Of a stretch of DNA of 64,000 nucleotides, positions 54,242-63,307 are shown in pieces; the first letter of the stretch is position 1; each line of letters opens with the position of its first letter. This stretch comes from CAYNVQ01 sp964400735 (lineage in GTDB: Bacteria; Acidobacteriota; Aminicenantia; Aminicenantales; Aminicenantaceae): the NCBI GenBank assembly GCA_964400735.1, contig CAYNVQ010000013.1, positions 26,719 to 90,718 on the forward strand. Reading direction: 5' to 3'. Made by a program: the position numbers and the translations under genes. Under the pieces are notes generated by a model. The model worked only from the letters and a program-made list of their open reading frames with translations. It was not told the DNA's origin and searched no databases.

Positions 54242-54461
54242 GCGCTTACACTCCTCGGCTCAAATATAGGCAATAAATGTGCCATTGATCTGGCATCAGT
54301 ATGATTTGGGATATTCACACGCGTTTCAAACAATGTGTATCATTATTTAACACTTAATGTTCGTGTTCGAACAAAAAAACAATATTCACCTTATCAACTT
54401 TGTAGCAGAGAATAGTCCAGATTCCGTTGCTTTATAATCTAGTCTTAACTTTGTTTTTGCA

Positions 54462-54614
54462 TGTGTTTCATTTCAGCTAAATTCAGGCGATTTATGATAT
54501 TTCCGAATGTGCAGATGGTTTAAGAAATTCCTATCTCTCTGGAAGGACACTGATCCCAGTATTGTTGAAGTTGAAGATGCGAGGAAGAGGCTGGCTGGAT
54601 TAAAGAGCAAGTAG
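54462..54614 (+). pseudogene. Orphan 3' end of a kinase gene, remnant 2
   Basis: The frame KKFLSLWKDTDPSIVEVEDA then RKRLAGLKSK and TAG (54522-54614) is a third-party copy of the kinase C-terminus, again with no gene in front. About 60 bases upstream (TTTCAGCTAAATTCAGGCG) resemble the same flank in remnant 1. The remaining part of 54242-54461 shows no gene. Confidence 0.75.
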
Positions 54615-54615
54615 T

Positions 54616-54801
54616 CTAACTTTTCTCTCTACCAAATATCAAATGAGTGTGCAGAGCATGAATATGAAAAGCTTTTAGATCCCAGCCCTTTTCTCCCATA
54701 TCTGCAAGAATCTTCTCAATTTTTTCTTCCCAAAGGTTTTTTGACAATTCTCCCTCAACACCATGGGTCATCCTGATATGATCAAACTCATATTTTTTCA
54801 T
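54616..54801 (-). CDS. DUF4177-like small protein
   Basis: A 61-residue protein starting MKKYEFDHIRMTHG and containing EEKIEKILADMGEKGWDLKA, close to the 'LNxLGxxGWELV' core of DUF4177 proteins. The function of that family is unknown. ATG 54801 is chosen because AGAGGGACGAAA precedes it; a longer ORF would read into the kinase D promoter. Its stop abuts the end of remnant 2, one base apart, and it is divergent from kinase D. Confidence 0.6.
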   Translation of the reverse strand: MKKYEFDHIRMTHGVEGELSKNLWEEKIEKILADMGEKGWDLKAFHIHALHTHLIFGREKS

Positions 54802-54871
54802 TTTCGTCCCTCTTTTAGTTTTTCTCCCAATCATTCTACTAGCATAACTATTGAAATATTCAATCTCGCAA

Positions 54872-54900
54872 TTGACACTATCTATATTCCTTGATAATAT
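54872..54900 (+). promoter_or_regulatory. Shared kinase-array promoter, copy 3
   Basis: TTGACA (54872-54877), 17 bases, TAATAT (54895-54900) and the common leader TTTGCCGACCA, followed by AAAGGGGAAAAA and the GTG of kinase D at 54927. Confidence 0.75.
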
Positions 54901-54926
54901 TTTGCCGACCATCTAAAGGGGAAAAA

Positions 54927-57900
54927 GTGGCAAATAAGTGTCCCAAATGCCAATTTGAGAATCCCTCTGACTCTAAATTCTGCAAGGAATGTGGGACCCA
55001 ACTTCTTGCACAAGATAATAAACCTGCACGTTTCACTGAAACCCTCATCGCTCCACGAGAAGAATTGGATACAGGGGTTATCTTTGCCGGCAGATATCAG
55101 ATCATTCAGGAATTAGGAAGAGGAGGCATGGGAAGGATTTACAGGGTATTTGATAAAAAGCTAAAGGAAGAGGTCGCGATAAAACTCCTAAAACCGGAAA
55201 TCGCTTCCGATGAAAAAACTATCGAGCGTTTTAGTAATGAACTGAAATTTGCCAGAAGAATCGTGCATCAGAATGTTTGTCGAATGTATGACCTCAACGA
55301 AGAGGAAGGAACTCACTACATCTCGATGGAATACGTTCCAGGCGAGGATTTGAAATGCCTGATAAGAAAAAAAGGAACTTTGACAGAAGGAAAATCTCTC
55401 GTCATAGCTAAGCAAATCTGCAAAGGTCTGGCTGAAGCTCACCGTTTAGGAGTCGTTCACCGTGACTTAAAGCCGAGCAACATTATGATTGACAGAGAAG
55501 GAAATGCTCGGATTATGGATTTTGGCATAGCTCGCTCGCTCAGAAAAGAAGGAATAACGGGCAATGGTTATATGGTAGGAACGCCTGAGTATATGTCTCC
55601 TGAACAAGTCGAAGGGAGAGATGCTGATCAACGCTCGGATATCTATTCTCTTGGCATAATTCTTTATGAGATGGTAACGGGAAAAGTTCCCTTTGAAGGA
55701 GACACATCATTAAGCATAGCTTTGAAGCATAAAACAGAAATGCCAGAAAATCCGAGACAACTGAATCCCGAAATATCAGAGAAACTAAGCTGCCTGATAT
55801 TGAATTGCCTAAAGAAAAGAGAAGAAGAAAGATATCAGAATGCGGAAGAGGTGTACTCAGAACTGATTAACATCGAAAGTGATCTGCCACTGAAAGAGAG
55901 AACAATAACAGAGAAGAGACCTGCATTTTGGAAGAGCCTTTCGCTCATATTTGTTGCAGTCGTCCTTATCGGGATTTTGATCTGGATGTTTCTCCCCCAA
56001 GGAGATATTGGTTTTGTCCCGACATCTCAACGTTCGATTGCCATCATAAGTTTTGAAAATCAGACAGGTGACAATGCCTTTGATTATTTACAAAATGCCA
56101 TTCCTAATCTGCTGATAACAAGCCTAGAGCAGACTAGAAACTTCAGTGTAGCCACATGGGAGAGGCTGGAAGATCTGCTCAAGCAAATCGGAAAAAAAGA
56201 TGTGGAAATAATCGATAAAGATCTGGGGTTTCAACTTTGCCGTCTTGATGGGATAGACATCATTGTTTTAGGTAGCTTGATTAAAACGGGCAACATGTTT
56301 GCCACGAATATCAAAATCTATGAGGCCGATACAAAACAACTTCTCAAAAGCGCCAGTGTGAAAGGGGAAGGCATAGATAGCATACTGAAGAGACAAATTG
56401 ATGATCTCAGCAAAGAGATTTCCCGAAGCACAGGAATATCTGAAAAAAGGATAAACAAAACACAACGCCGGATTGCTGAAGTGACAACCAGTTCATTGGA
56501 TGCCTATAATTATTTTTTAAGAGGCAGAAACGATCACGACAAGCTCTATTTTGAAGATGCCCAAAAATTTCTCGAAAAAGCGGTGGAGTTCGATCCTGAA
56601 TTTGCTGTGGCTTATTTGTATCTTGCATGGACTTACGGGGAATTAGGGAATACAAAAGCAAGAAACGAAGCATACAAAAAAGCGAAGATCTGCTCTGCGA
56701 AAGCCTCGGAGAAAGAGCGTCTTTACATCGAAGCGGCTTACTGTGCAGCGATTGAAAGCAACAAAGAAGAGAGGATTCGGCTGCTTAACGAGATTATAAA
56801 AAAATATCCTAAAGAGAAACGGGCTCATTATTACATGGCCATTCAATATGAAAGAGAAAAAAAATACCCTCAAGCCATTGAAGAATTCAATATATCCCTA
56901 CAGTTGGACCCCAATTATGGTGATGCCTTGAACAGTGTGGCCTACATGTATGCGGATTTGGAGAATTTTAATGAAGCCATCGCTCAATTCAAAAAGTATG
57001 CGGCTGCTTCTCCTGGGGATGCCAACCCATTCGATTCGATGGGTGAGATTTATTTTCGCATGGGAAATATTGAAGAGGCACTGGCAAAATACAACGAAGC
57101 GATCGAAGTAAGGCCTGATTTCTATTTTCCCTATTGGGCAATTAGCTACATCAATGCTTATCTGGAAAATTATCCTGCAGCATTCAAATGGCTGGATCAA
57201 TTCATTGACCATGCTCCTTCTCAGGGGGCAAAAGCAGAGGGGCATTGGTGGAAAGGTTTTATGTGTTATTGGCTGGGCATGTTAGAAAAATCGCTTCTTG
57301 AATTTGAAAAGGCAGAAAAACTAGCAGAATCGGTGGAAAATAAATTGTTGTTATCCTATATCAGTTGGATAAAGGGATGGATTTATTACGATAAAAATGA
57401 TTTTGAAAGCAGCACACGTCATTTTCAAAATTGGTACAACACTGTTTTAAAAGAAAATACAGCCTACAAGCCGTTTTACACATCATGTCTAAACTTTTAT
57501 TTAGCCATAACTGACATAAAACAAAAGAATTTAGCTGCAGCAAAACCTAGGTTAGCTGATATAAATTCGACTATCCCAGATATAAATCCGGTCTCTCAAG
57601 ATAGTATGTTGTTTTATCGTGACCTACTCGAGGCAAAAATTCTGCTCGAAGAGGGTAAAAACAAAGCTGCCATTGCCATTGCGAAAAAAGTAAAACCTTT
57701 AAGAATCCCTGATGTCGTTAGAATGAATATGGCACGCTATAACCTTCCTGTAGTTACAGATGTATTCGCTCGAGCTCATCAAGCAAATGATGAGATCGAT
57801 GAAGCTATAGATGAATATAAGCGCCTTGTTGCTATTGGTATTGAAAGCCAAAGCCGCCGCCTTATTTATCCCAAATTTTATTATTGTTTAGCAAAATTAT

Positions 57901-58031
57901 TCGAGATACGGGCCGATTTCGATGGGGCGAAAAAATATTACGAGAAATTCCTCTCCCTTTGGAAGGACGCTGATCCTGGCATAGCTGAAGTTGAAGATGC
58001 CAGGAAGAGGCTGGCTGGGTTGAAAAATTAG
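54927..58031 (+). CDS. Kinase D: zinc-ribbon Ser/Thr kinase, TM, FlgO/TolB-like domain, TPRs
   Basis: A 1034-residue membrane kinase closest to kinase A in its extracytoplasmic part. GTG at 54927 is chosen because CPKCQFENPSDSKFCKECG follows and the leader matches the other genes; twelve upstream codons fall in the promoter leader. The kinase domain has LGRGGMGRIYRV, HRDLKPSN, MDFGIAR and GTPEYMSPEQ, so it is catalytically complete. The transmembrane helix is at about 337-356 (LSLIFVAVVLIGILIWMFLP). The FlgO/TolB-like domain begins IAIISFENQTGDNAFDYLQN, followed by TPRs such as AVAYLYLAWTYGELGNTKAR. It ends with LWKDADPGIAEVEDARKRLA. Confidence 0.9.
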   Translation: MANKCPKCQFENPSDSKFCKECGTQLLAQDNKPARFTETLIAPREELDTGVIFAGRYQIIQELGRGGMGRIYRVFDKKLKEEVAIKLLKPEIASDEKTIERFSNELKFARRIVHQNVCRMYDLNEEEGTHYISMEYVPGEDLKCLIRKKGTLTEGKSLVIAKQICKGLAEAHRLGVVHRDLKPSNIMIDREGNARIMDFGIARSLRKEGITGNGYMVGTPEYMSPEQVEGRDADQRSDIYSLGIILYEMVTGKVPFEGDTSLSIALKHKTEMPENPRQLNPEISEKLSCLILNCLKKREEERYQNAEEVYSELINIESDLPLKERTITEKRPAFWKSLSLIFVAVVLIGILIWMFLPQGDIGFVPTSQRSIAIISFENQTGDNAFDYLQNAIPNLLITSLEQTRNFSVATWERLEDLLKQIGKKDVEIIDKDLGFQLCRLDGIDIIVLGSLIKTGNMFATNIKIYEADTKQLLKSASVKGEGIDSILKRQIDDLSKEISRSTGISEKRINKTQRRIAEVTTSSLDAYNYFLRGRNDHDKLYFEDAQKFLEKAVEFDPEFAVAYLYLAWTYGELGNTKARNEAYKKAKICSAKASEKERLYIEAAYCAAIESNKEERIRLLNEIIKKYPKEKRAHYYMAIQYEREKKYPQAIEEFNISLQLDPNYGDALNSVAYMYADLENFNEAIAQFKKYAAASPGDANPFDSMGEIYFRMGNIEEALAKYNEAIEVRPDFYFPYWAISYINAYLENYPAAFKWLDQFIDHAPSQGAKAEGHWWKGFMCYWLGMLEKSLLEFEKAEKLAESVENKLLLSYISWIKGWIYYDKNDFESSTRHFQNWYNTVLKENTAYKPFYTSCLNFYLAITDIKQKNLAAAKPRLADINSTIPDINPVSQDSMLFYRDLLEAKILLEEGKNKAAIAIAKKVKPLRIPDVVRMNMARYNLPVVTDVFARAHQANDEIDEAIDEYKRLVAIGIESQSRRLIYPKFYYCLAKLFEIRADFDGAKKYYEKFLSLWKDADPGIAEVEDARKRLAGLKN

Positions 58032-58049
58032 TCTTCCCATCAATCAAAT

Positions 58050-58078
58050 TTGACACCTCCGACGTTCCTTGATACTAT
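58050..58078 (+). promoter_or_regulatory. Shared kinase-array promoter, copy 4
   Basis: TTGACA (58050-58055), 17 bases, TACTAT (58073-58078), then TTTGCCGACCAATATAAGGG and the GTG of kinase E at 58105. Confidence 0.75.
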
Positions 58079-58104
58079 TTTGCCGACCAATATAAGGGGA
58101 AAAA

Positions 58105-60480
58105 GTGGCAATAAAGTGCCCAAAGTGCAACGCTGATAATCCCGATACATCTAGATTCTGTGCTGATTGTGGTACCCAGATTGTTTCAATCAAAGACGCC
58201 TCTGTCACCAAAACCATTCAAGAACCTATAGTATCCTCAGGCAAAATCATAGCGGGAAAATATAAGATCCAGGATGAATTAGGCAGGGGTGGGATGGGTG
58301 TTGTCTATAAAGCTAAGGACACTCGATTAAACCGTACTGTTGCTCTTAAATTTCTTCCTGCTGAATTAACGCAGGATAAAGAGGCTAAAAAGAGATTCAT
58401 TCAAGAGGCACAGGCAGCCGCTGCGCTAGAGCATCCGAATATTTGCACCGTCTATGAAGTCGATGAGGCCGAAGGTCAGACTTTTATCGCCATGTCTTAT
58501 ATCGAAGGCCAAAGCCTTAAGGATAAGCTCGAATTAGGTCCTCTAGACATAAATGAGGCCAAAGATATTGCCATTCAGGTTGCAGAAGGTATTAAGGAAG
58601 CCCACGATAAAGGTATTATCCACAGGGATATCAAGCCTGCAAATATTATGCTTACTGAAAAAGGCCAGGCTAAGATCACCGACTTTGGACTTGCCAAACT
58701 ATCTTGGGGCCTAGACCTCACAAAACCATCCACAATCATGGGGACAGTTGCTTATATGTCGCCTGAGCAAGCAAAAGGAGAGGAAGTCGACCATCGCACA
58801 GACATTTGGTCTCTTGGTGCAATGCTCTACGAGATGCTCACCAACCAGCGTCCCTTCAGAAAGGACAAAGAACATGCGCTCATCCATGCCATTTTGTACG
58901 AGAAGCCCGAACCCTTAAGCACTATGCACAGGGATATACCCAGGGCTATCGAACAAGCTGTCCTGAAGGCCTTGGAGAAAGAGCCGACTCGGCGCTATCG
59001 GAACATGGCTGAGTTTCTGAATGACATCAAGACAGTGGAGGACACGGGAGTGAACGTGCCCAAAAAAAATAGATCCATCATCGTTTTGCCCTTTGAGGAC
59101 ATGAGCCCCGGCAAAGACAATGAATATTTCAGCGACGGTCTCACAGAGGAGATAATAGCCGACCTCTCTCATATACATGATCTTCTTGTTATTTCTCGCA
59201 GTTCGGCGATGACATTCAAAGGCACAAAGAAAACGATACCCGAGATTGCTCAAGCAGTTAATGTACGTTATGTCCTCGAAGGCAGCGTCCGCAAGGCGGG
59301 AAATAGCCTACGCATTACTGCACAACTCATTGATTCTATTAATGATGCTCATCTCTGGGCGGAGAAGTATTCCGGCACGCTGGATGATGTCTTTGACATT
59401 CAGGAAAAGGTTGCGCGATCAATCGTGGGTGCTCTTAAAGTGAAAATTACTCCTGATGAGAATAGACGGATCTCAATTCGATCAATAGAGAACGTTCGAG
59501 CCTATGAATGCTACTTAAGAGCTATGGGAGAATTGCAGCGGTGCACAGAAGAAAGCACAGAAAGAGCTCTTAGGGATTTGCAGATGGGATTAAATATTAT
59601 AGGTGACAATGTTCTGCTTTTTGCAGGATTGGGTTTAGTCTATTGCGGTTTTTACGAAATAGGGATAAGAATCAACGAAGAAACATTAGCCAAAGCAGAA
59701 GAATATGCATTTAAGGTATTGAGACTCGAACCCGATTCTGCATTGGGCTACAGCCTGTTGGGTAGAATCGAGCGTTTTCGGGGAAGTGCCTTAAAGGCAT
59801 TGAGACATTTCAAGCGAGCTTTAGAAATCGATCCAAATGACCTTCAAGCCTTATTCTGGTTAGGTTTGGAATATTATTGGCATGTAGGGAGGCCTGAATT
59901 ATCAGAACCTATCTTGGATAAGCTAATGGATTTAGATCCTCTCTCTCCGTTAAACCATTTAATTATTGGGCTCAAATTTGTGTGGGATGGCGAATATGAC
60001 AATGCGTTCAGGTCATTTGAACACGTGTTAGAACTAGAGCCAGGCAGTATATTGGTACAATTTTGGACAGCATATTCATTATTACGAAGCAGAGAATATG
60101 ATAAGGCTTATGATTTGATAGATTCTATGACAAGACAAGAATCTACAGACCAAATGCATAAGGTGTTCACGGGATGGTTATTGTTCTTAAAATATGGGTT
60201 AAATGGCCAAAGAAGCGAAGCACTTGAGGCCATGAATGAAGATGTAATAAATTTCTTTTGGAATGATGCTGATCTACCATTTTATGGTGCTGGTGGCTTC
60301 GCTCTGATAGATGAAAAGGAGGAGGCATTTCGCTGGTTGGAGCATTCAATAAATAAAGGCTTCATTAATTATCCTGCCCTATCAGAAACCGATCCTTTCC
60401 TCGAAAACCTCCGCGGTGAGCCCCGCTTCAAGGAGCTCATGAAACAAGTCAAACACGAATGGGAGAATTTTGAGGTGTAG
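58105..60480 (+). CDS. Kinase E: soluble zinc-ribbon Ser/Thr kinase with TolB-like domain and TPRs
   Basis: A 791-residue close paralogue of kinase B, including the same zinc ribbon (CPKCNADNPDTSRFCADCG), kinase motifs (HRDIKPAN, TDFGLAK, GTVAYMSPEQ), TolB-like domain (IIVLPFEDMSPGKDNEYFSD) and C-terminal end (VKHEWENFEV). There is no transmembrane helix between kinase and TolB-like domain. TPRs include AEEYAFKVLRLEPDSALGYS. The GTG start shares its ribosome site with kinase D (AAGGGGAAAAA). Kinase F follows after two bases, repeating the soluble-plus-membrane pair seen for B and C. Confidence 0.9.
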   Translation: MAIKCPKCNADNPDTSRFCADCGTQIVSIKDASVTKTIQEPIVSSGKIIAGKYKIQDELGRGGMGVVYKAKDTRLNRTVALKFLPAELTQDKEAKKRFIQEAQAAAALEHPNICTVYEVDEAEGQTFIAMSYIEGQSLKDKLELGPLDINEAKDIAIQVAEGIKEAHDKGIIHRDIKPANIMLTEKGQAKITDFGLAKLSWGLDLTKPSTIMGTVAYMSPEQAKGEEVDHRTDIWSLGAMLYEMLTNQRPFRKDKEHALIHAILYEKPEPLSTMHRDIPRAIEQAVLKALEKEPTRRYRNMAEFLNDIKTVEDTGVNVPKKNRSIIVLPFEDMSPGKDNEYFSDGLTEEIIADLSHIHDLLVISRSSAMTFKGTKKTIPEIAQAVNVRYVLEGSVRKAGNSLRITAQLIDSINDAHLWAEKYSGTLDDVFDIQEKVARSIVGALKVKITPDENRRISIRSIENVRAYECYLRAMGELQRCTEESTERALRDLQMGLNIIGDNVLLFAGLGLVYCGFYEIGIRINEETLAKAEEYAFKVLRLEPDSALGYSLLGRIERFRGSALKALRHFKRALEIDPNDLQALFWLGLEYYWHVGRPELSEPILDKLMDLDPLSPLNHLIIGLKFVWDGEYDNAFRSFEHVLELEPGSILVQFWTAYSLLRSREYDKAYDLIDSMTRQESTDQMHKVFTGWLLFLKYGLNGQRSEALEAMNEDVINFFWNDADLPFYGAGGFALIDEKEEAFRWLEHSINKGFINYPALSETDPFLENLRGEPRFKELMKQVKHEWENFEV

Positions 60481-60482
60481 CT

Positions 60483-62990
60483 ATGAAATGCCCTAAATGT
60501 AACACCGATAATCCAGACACCTTAAAGTTTTGTGGTGAGTGTGGCACCCAACTGCCCTCCATCAAAGATGTAGAAGTGACAGAAACTATGGAAACGCCCA
60601 AAGAGGAATTGACCACAGGTTCCACATTCGCAGGCAGATACCAGATTATAGAGGAACTCGGAAGAGGAGGCATGGGGAGAGTCTACAAGACTATTGATAC
60701 AAAGATTAAAGAAAAGATCGCTTTAAAACTTATAAAGCCAGAGATCGCTAAAGATAAGAAGACTATCGAAAGATTCAGTAATGAATTGAGGTTAGCCAGG
60801 AAGATTCGGCATAAGAATATTTGTCAAATGTTCGATCTTGGTGAGGACCGAGGAACACATTTTATCACCATGGAATTTGTGGAAGGGCAAGATCTTAAAA
60901 AGCTAATCAGACAATCGGGCCAGTTAGCGATCGGAACCACAATTAAAATAGCCAAACAAGTCTGTGATGGGCTGGCCGAGGCTCATACATCAGGTGTTGT
61001 CCACAGAGACCTCAAACCCAGCAATATTATGATCGATGATGATGGGAATGCTCGTATTATGGATTTTGGCATAGCTCGATCTCTTGAAGCAAAAGGGATC
61101 ACTGGTGCTGGGGTGATGATTGGGACACCTGAGTATATGTCGCCTGAACAAGTAGAGGGAAAGGAGGTTGATCAACGTTCAGATGTCTATTCGTTAGGAG
61201 TAATTCTCTATGAAATGATTGCAGGAAAGGTGCCATTCGAAGGAGATACAGCCATAAGCATAGCAATGAAACACAAGAGCGAAATCCCCAAAGATCCGAA
61301 AGAATACAATGCCCAGATATCAGATGATTTGAGTAAATTAATAGTGAAGTGTTTAGAAAAAGCTAAGGAGAGAAGGTATCAGAATGCAGGAGAAGTAAAA
61401 GCTGAACTCGAGAGTATTGAAAAAGGAATTCCCACAACAAGTCAAGAAATCCCAAGGAGGAAGCCTCTTGCATCTAAAGAAATAACGGTAACTTTTGGCC
61501 TAAAGAGGTTGTTAGTCCCTGCCCTGATATTCATTGCTGTCCTAATCATCGGAGTCCTCATTTGGCAGCTCCTGCCTGAAAAGGGAGTTTTCCCTTCAGA
61601 ATCAGTTAAACCATCAATTGCGATTCTTCCTTTTGACGACTTGAGCCCAGAAAAAGATCAGGAATATTTTTGTGATGGACTTACAGACGAACTTATCAAC
61701 CGCTTCACAAAGATCGAGAAATTGCGGGTTCCTGCCCGGACATCAGTTTTTTCTCTCAAAGGGAAAGCGTTAAACACCCGCGAGATAGGAGAAATGCTGG
61801 AAGTTGCCAATATTTTAGAGGGGAGTCTGCACAGAACCGGAAAGAAGCTTCGCATCACAGTCCAGTTGATCAATGTCGCCGATGGATCGTCTATATGGTC
61901 TGCAAAATATGAAAAGGATGAAAAAGATATTTTTTCATTACAGGATGAGATATCCCTTGAGATCGTCAATGCGCTTCAGGTCAAACTGCTGGGCGAAGAG
62001 AGATCAAAAGTTACGAAAAGATATACGGATAATAAAGAGGCCTATGATTTATATTTGAAGGGATTATGGATTTACAATAATAAAGCGACAGAAGAAGAAT
62101 GGAGAAAAGCTATCAAGTATTTCGAACAAGCTATTGAAATAGATCCAGATTTTTCTATGGCTTATGTTGGGCTTGCGAGAACTTACCGTTCTCTTACAGT
62201 TTTTCATTATATCCCTGCTGATGATGCTATCCCCAAGATGAAAAAAGCACTGCTTCAAGCCTTAGAGATTGATAAAGATTTAGCTGAGGCTTATTCACAA
62301 TTGGGGATGGTGAAATTCCGTTTTGAGTGGGATTGGGCTAATGGCGAAGCTGATATAAAAAAAGCTCTAGAGTTAAATCCAAATGATCCAGATGCTCACT
62401 GGTCGCTCGCAGGTATCTTATTGGCTAGAGGACAGATCAATGAAGCTCTCAAAGAGAGTCGAATTTCATTTGAGCTTGATCCCCTCTCCATAAGAAGGAA
62501 AAGCTCTTATGCTTTTTCCTTATATATTACCCGGAACTACGACGCTGCTCTTGACCAGGGCAATCAAGTGCTTGCTCTTAAGCAAGATTATCCACCCACT
62601 TATGGGATTATGGGTATTTGTTATATACAGAAGGAGCAATTTCAAGATTCAATCACTGCTCTCGAAAAGGCTTATAAACTATCAGATAACAGCACAGAGA
62701 TTATGTGCTACCTTGCTCGTGGATATGCTGCATCAGGTGACAGTGAAAAAGCCAAAAAAACACTTGAAGAATTGGATGAAATATCTAGAATTAGGTACGT
62801 CTCTCATTATTATTTAGCGATTGTTTATACTGCTCTTAGAGAGATGGATAATGCGTTTGAGAATTTAGAATTGGCATACAAAGATCATGACTCTGATTTG
62901 GTAATGCTGAACGCTGAGCCAGGTTTTGACACCTTGCGTTCAGATCCTCGGTATGAGGTGATGCTCAAGAAGATTGGTTTGGCAAAGTGA
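60483..62990 (+). CDS. Kinase F: membrane zinc-ribbon kinase with B/E-type TolB-like domain (chimera)
   Basis: An 835-residue protein. The zinc ribbon, kinase (HRDLKPSN, MDFGIAR, GTPEYMSPEQ) and transmembrane helix (about 342-364, VPALIFIAVLIIGVLIWQLL) belong to the A/C/D type. The following domain, IAILPFDDLSPEKDQEYFCD with LEGSLHRTGKKLRITVQLIN, is the B/E type, and the TPR part is shorter. It ends DPRYEVMLKKIGLAK and lacks the LWKDADPG segment, but an orphan copy of that segment lies 28 bases downstream. This suggests that domain replacement created F. It is coupled to kinase E. Confidence 0.9.
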   Translation: MKCPKCNTDNPDTLKFCGECGTQLPSIKDVEVTETMETPKEELTTGSTFAGRYQIIEELGRGGMGRVYKTIDTKIKEKIALKLIKPEIAKDKKTIERFSNELRLARKIRHKNICQMFDLGEDRGTHFITMEFVEGQDLKKLIRQSGQLAIGTTIKIAKQVCDGLAEAHTSGVVHRDLKPSNIMIDDDGNARIMDFGIARSLEAKGITGAGVMIGTPEYMSPEQVEGKEVDQRSDVYSLGVILYEMIAGKVPFEGDTAISIAMKHKSEIPKDPKEYNAQISDDLSKLIVKCLEKAKERRYQNAGEVKAELESIEKGIPTTSQEIPRRKPLASKEITVTFGLKRLLVPALIFIAVLIIGVLIWQLLPEKGVFPSESVKPSIAILPFDDLSPEKDQEYFCDGLTDELINRFTKIEKLRVPARTSVFSLKGKALNTREIGEMLEVANILEGSLHRTGKKLRITVQLINVADGSSIWSAKYEKDEKDIFSLQDEISLEIVNALQVKLLGEERSKVTKRYTDNKEAYDLYLKGLWIYNNKATEEEWRKAIKYFEQAIEIDPDFSMAYVGLARTYRSLTVFHYIPADDAIPKMKKALLQALEIDKDLAEAYSQLGMVKFRFEWDWANGEADIKKALELNPNDPDAHWSLAGILLARGQINEALKESRISFELDPLSIRRKSSYAFSLYITRNYDAALDQGNQVLALKQDYPPTYGIMGICYIQKEQFQDSITALEKAYKLSDNSTEIMCYLARGYAASGDSEKAKKTLEELDEISRIRYVSHYYLAIVYTALREMDNAFENLELAYKDHDSDLVMLNAEPGFDTLRSDPRYEVMLKKIGLAK

Positions 62991-63018
62991 ATCTATAAAC
63001 CATCGAGATCAACGAGGG

Positions 63019-63108
63019 TTTCCCTTTCCTTTGGAAGGACGCTATCCAGGGATAGCTGAAGTCGAAGATGCGAGGAAAAGGTTGGCTGGGTTGATGGAGC
63101 GATCCTGA
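63019..63108 (+). pseudogene. Orphan 3' end of a kinase gene, remnant 3
   Basis: Right after kinase F, TTTGGAAGGACGCTATCCAG and GCTGAAGTCGAAGATGCGAG repeat the kinase C-terminal coding segment (W-K-D-A-..-P-G-I-A-E-V-E-D-A-R-K-R-L-A-G-L) with a one-base deletion that shifts the frame, and end in TGA. It is probably the original 3' end displaced when F acquired its present C-terminal half. The following 63109-63262 has no gene. Confidence 0.7.
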
Positions 63109-63262
63109 GCATCATTTTCCGTTTATTTCAATTCCTTTTTAGAATTTCCCAAAAAAAGTAGTCAGTTCGATTCCAGAGCTACGCTAAATAAAAAAAAGTA
63201 TTCGAGGAATATTTCCTTTTATGTGATTCGATGCGGAACCTTTTTGCCCTAAAGGACGTATA

Positions 63263-63296
63263 ACATAATGTATCTTTAACTATTATAAAGTTATAA
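63263..63296 (+). promoter_or_regulatory. Palindromic sites in front of the PadR gene
   Basis: ACATAATGT (63263-63271; ACAT and ATGT around one base) and TTATAA-AG-TTATAA (63283-63296) lie 12-45 bases before the ATG. ATGT/ACAT dyads are the usual PadR-type operator elements, so autoregulation is likely. Confidence 0.35.
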
Positions 63297-63307
63297 GGCG
63301 CGACCAC

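Noticed and set aside
58806..59012. Small ORF inside kinase E as an overlapping gene
   Set aside because: No ribosome site; reading frame follows from the kinase coding sequence.
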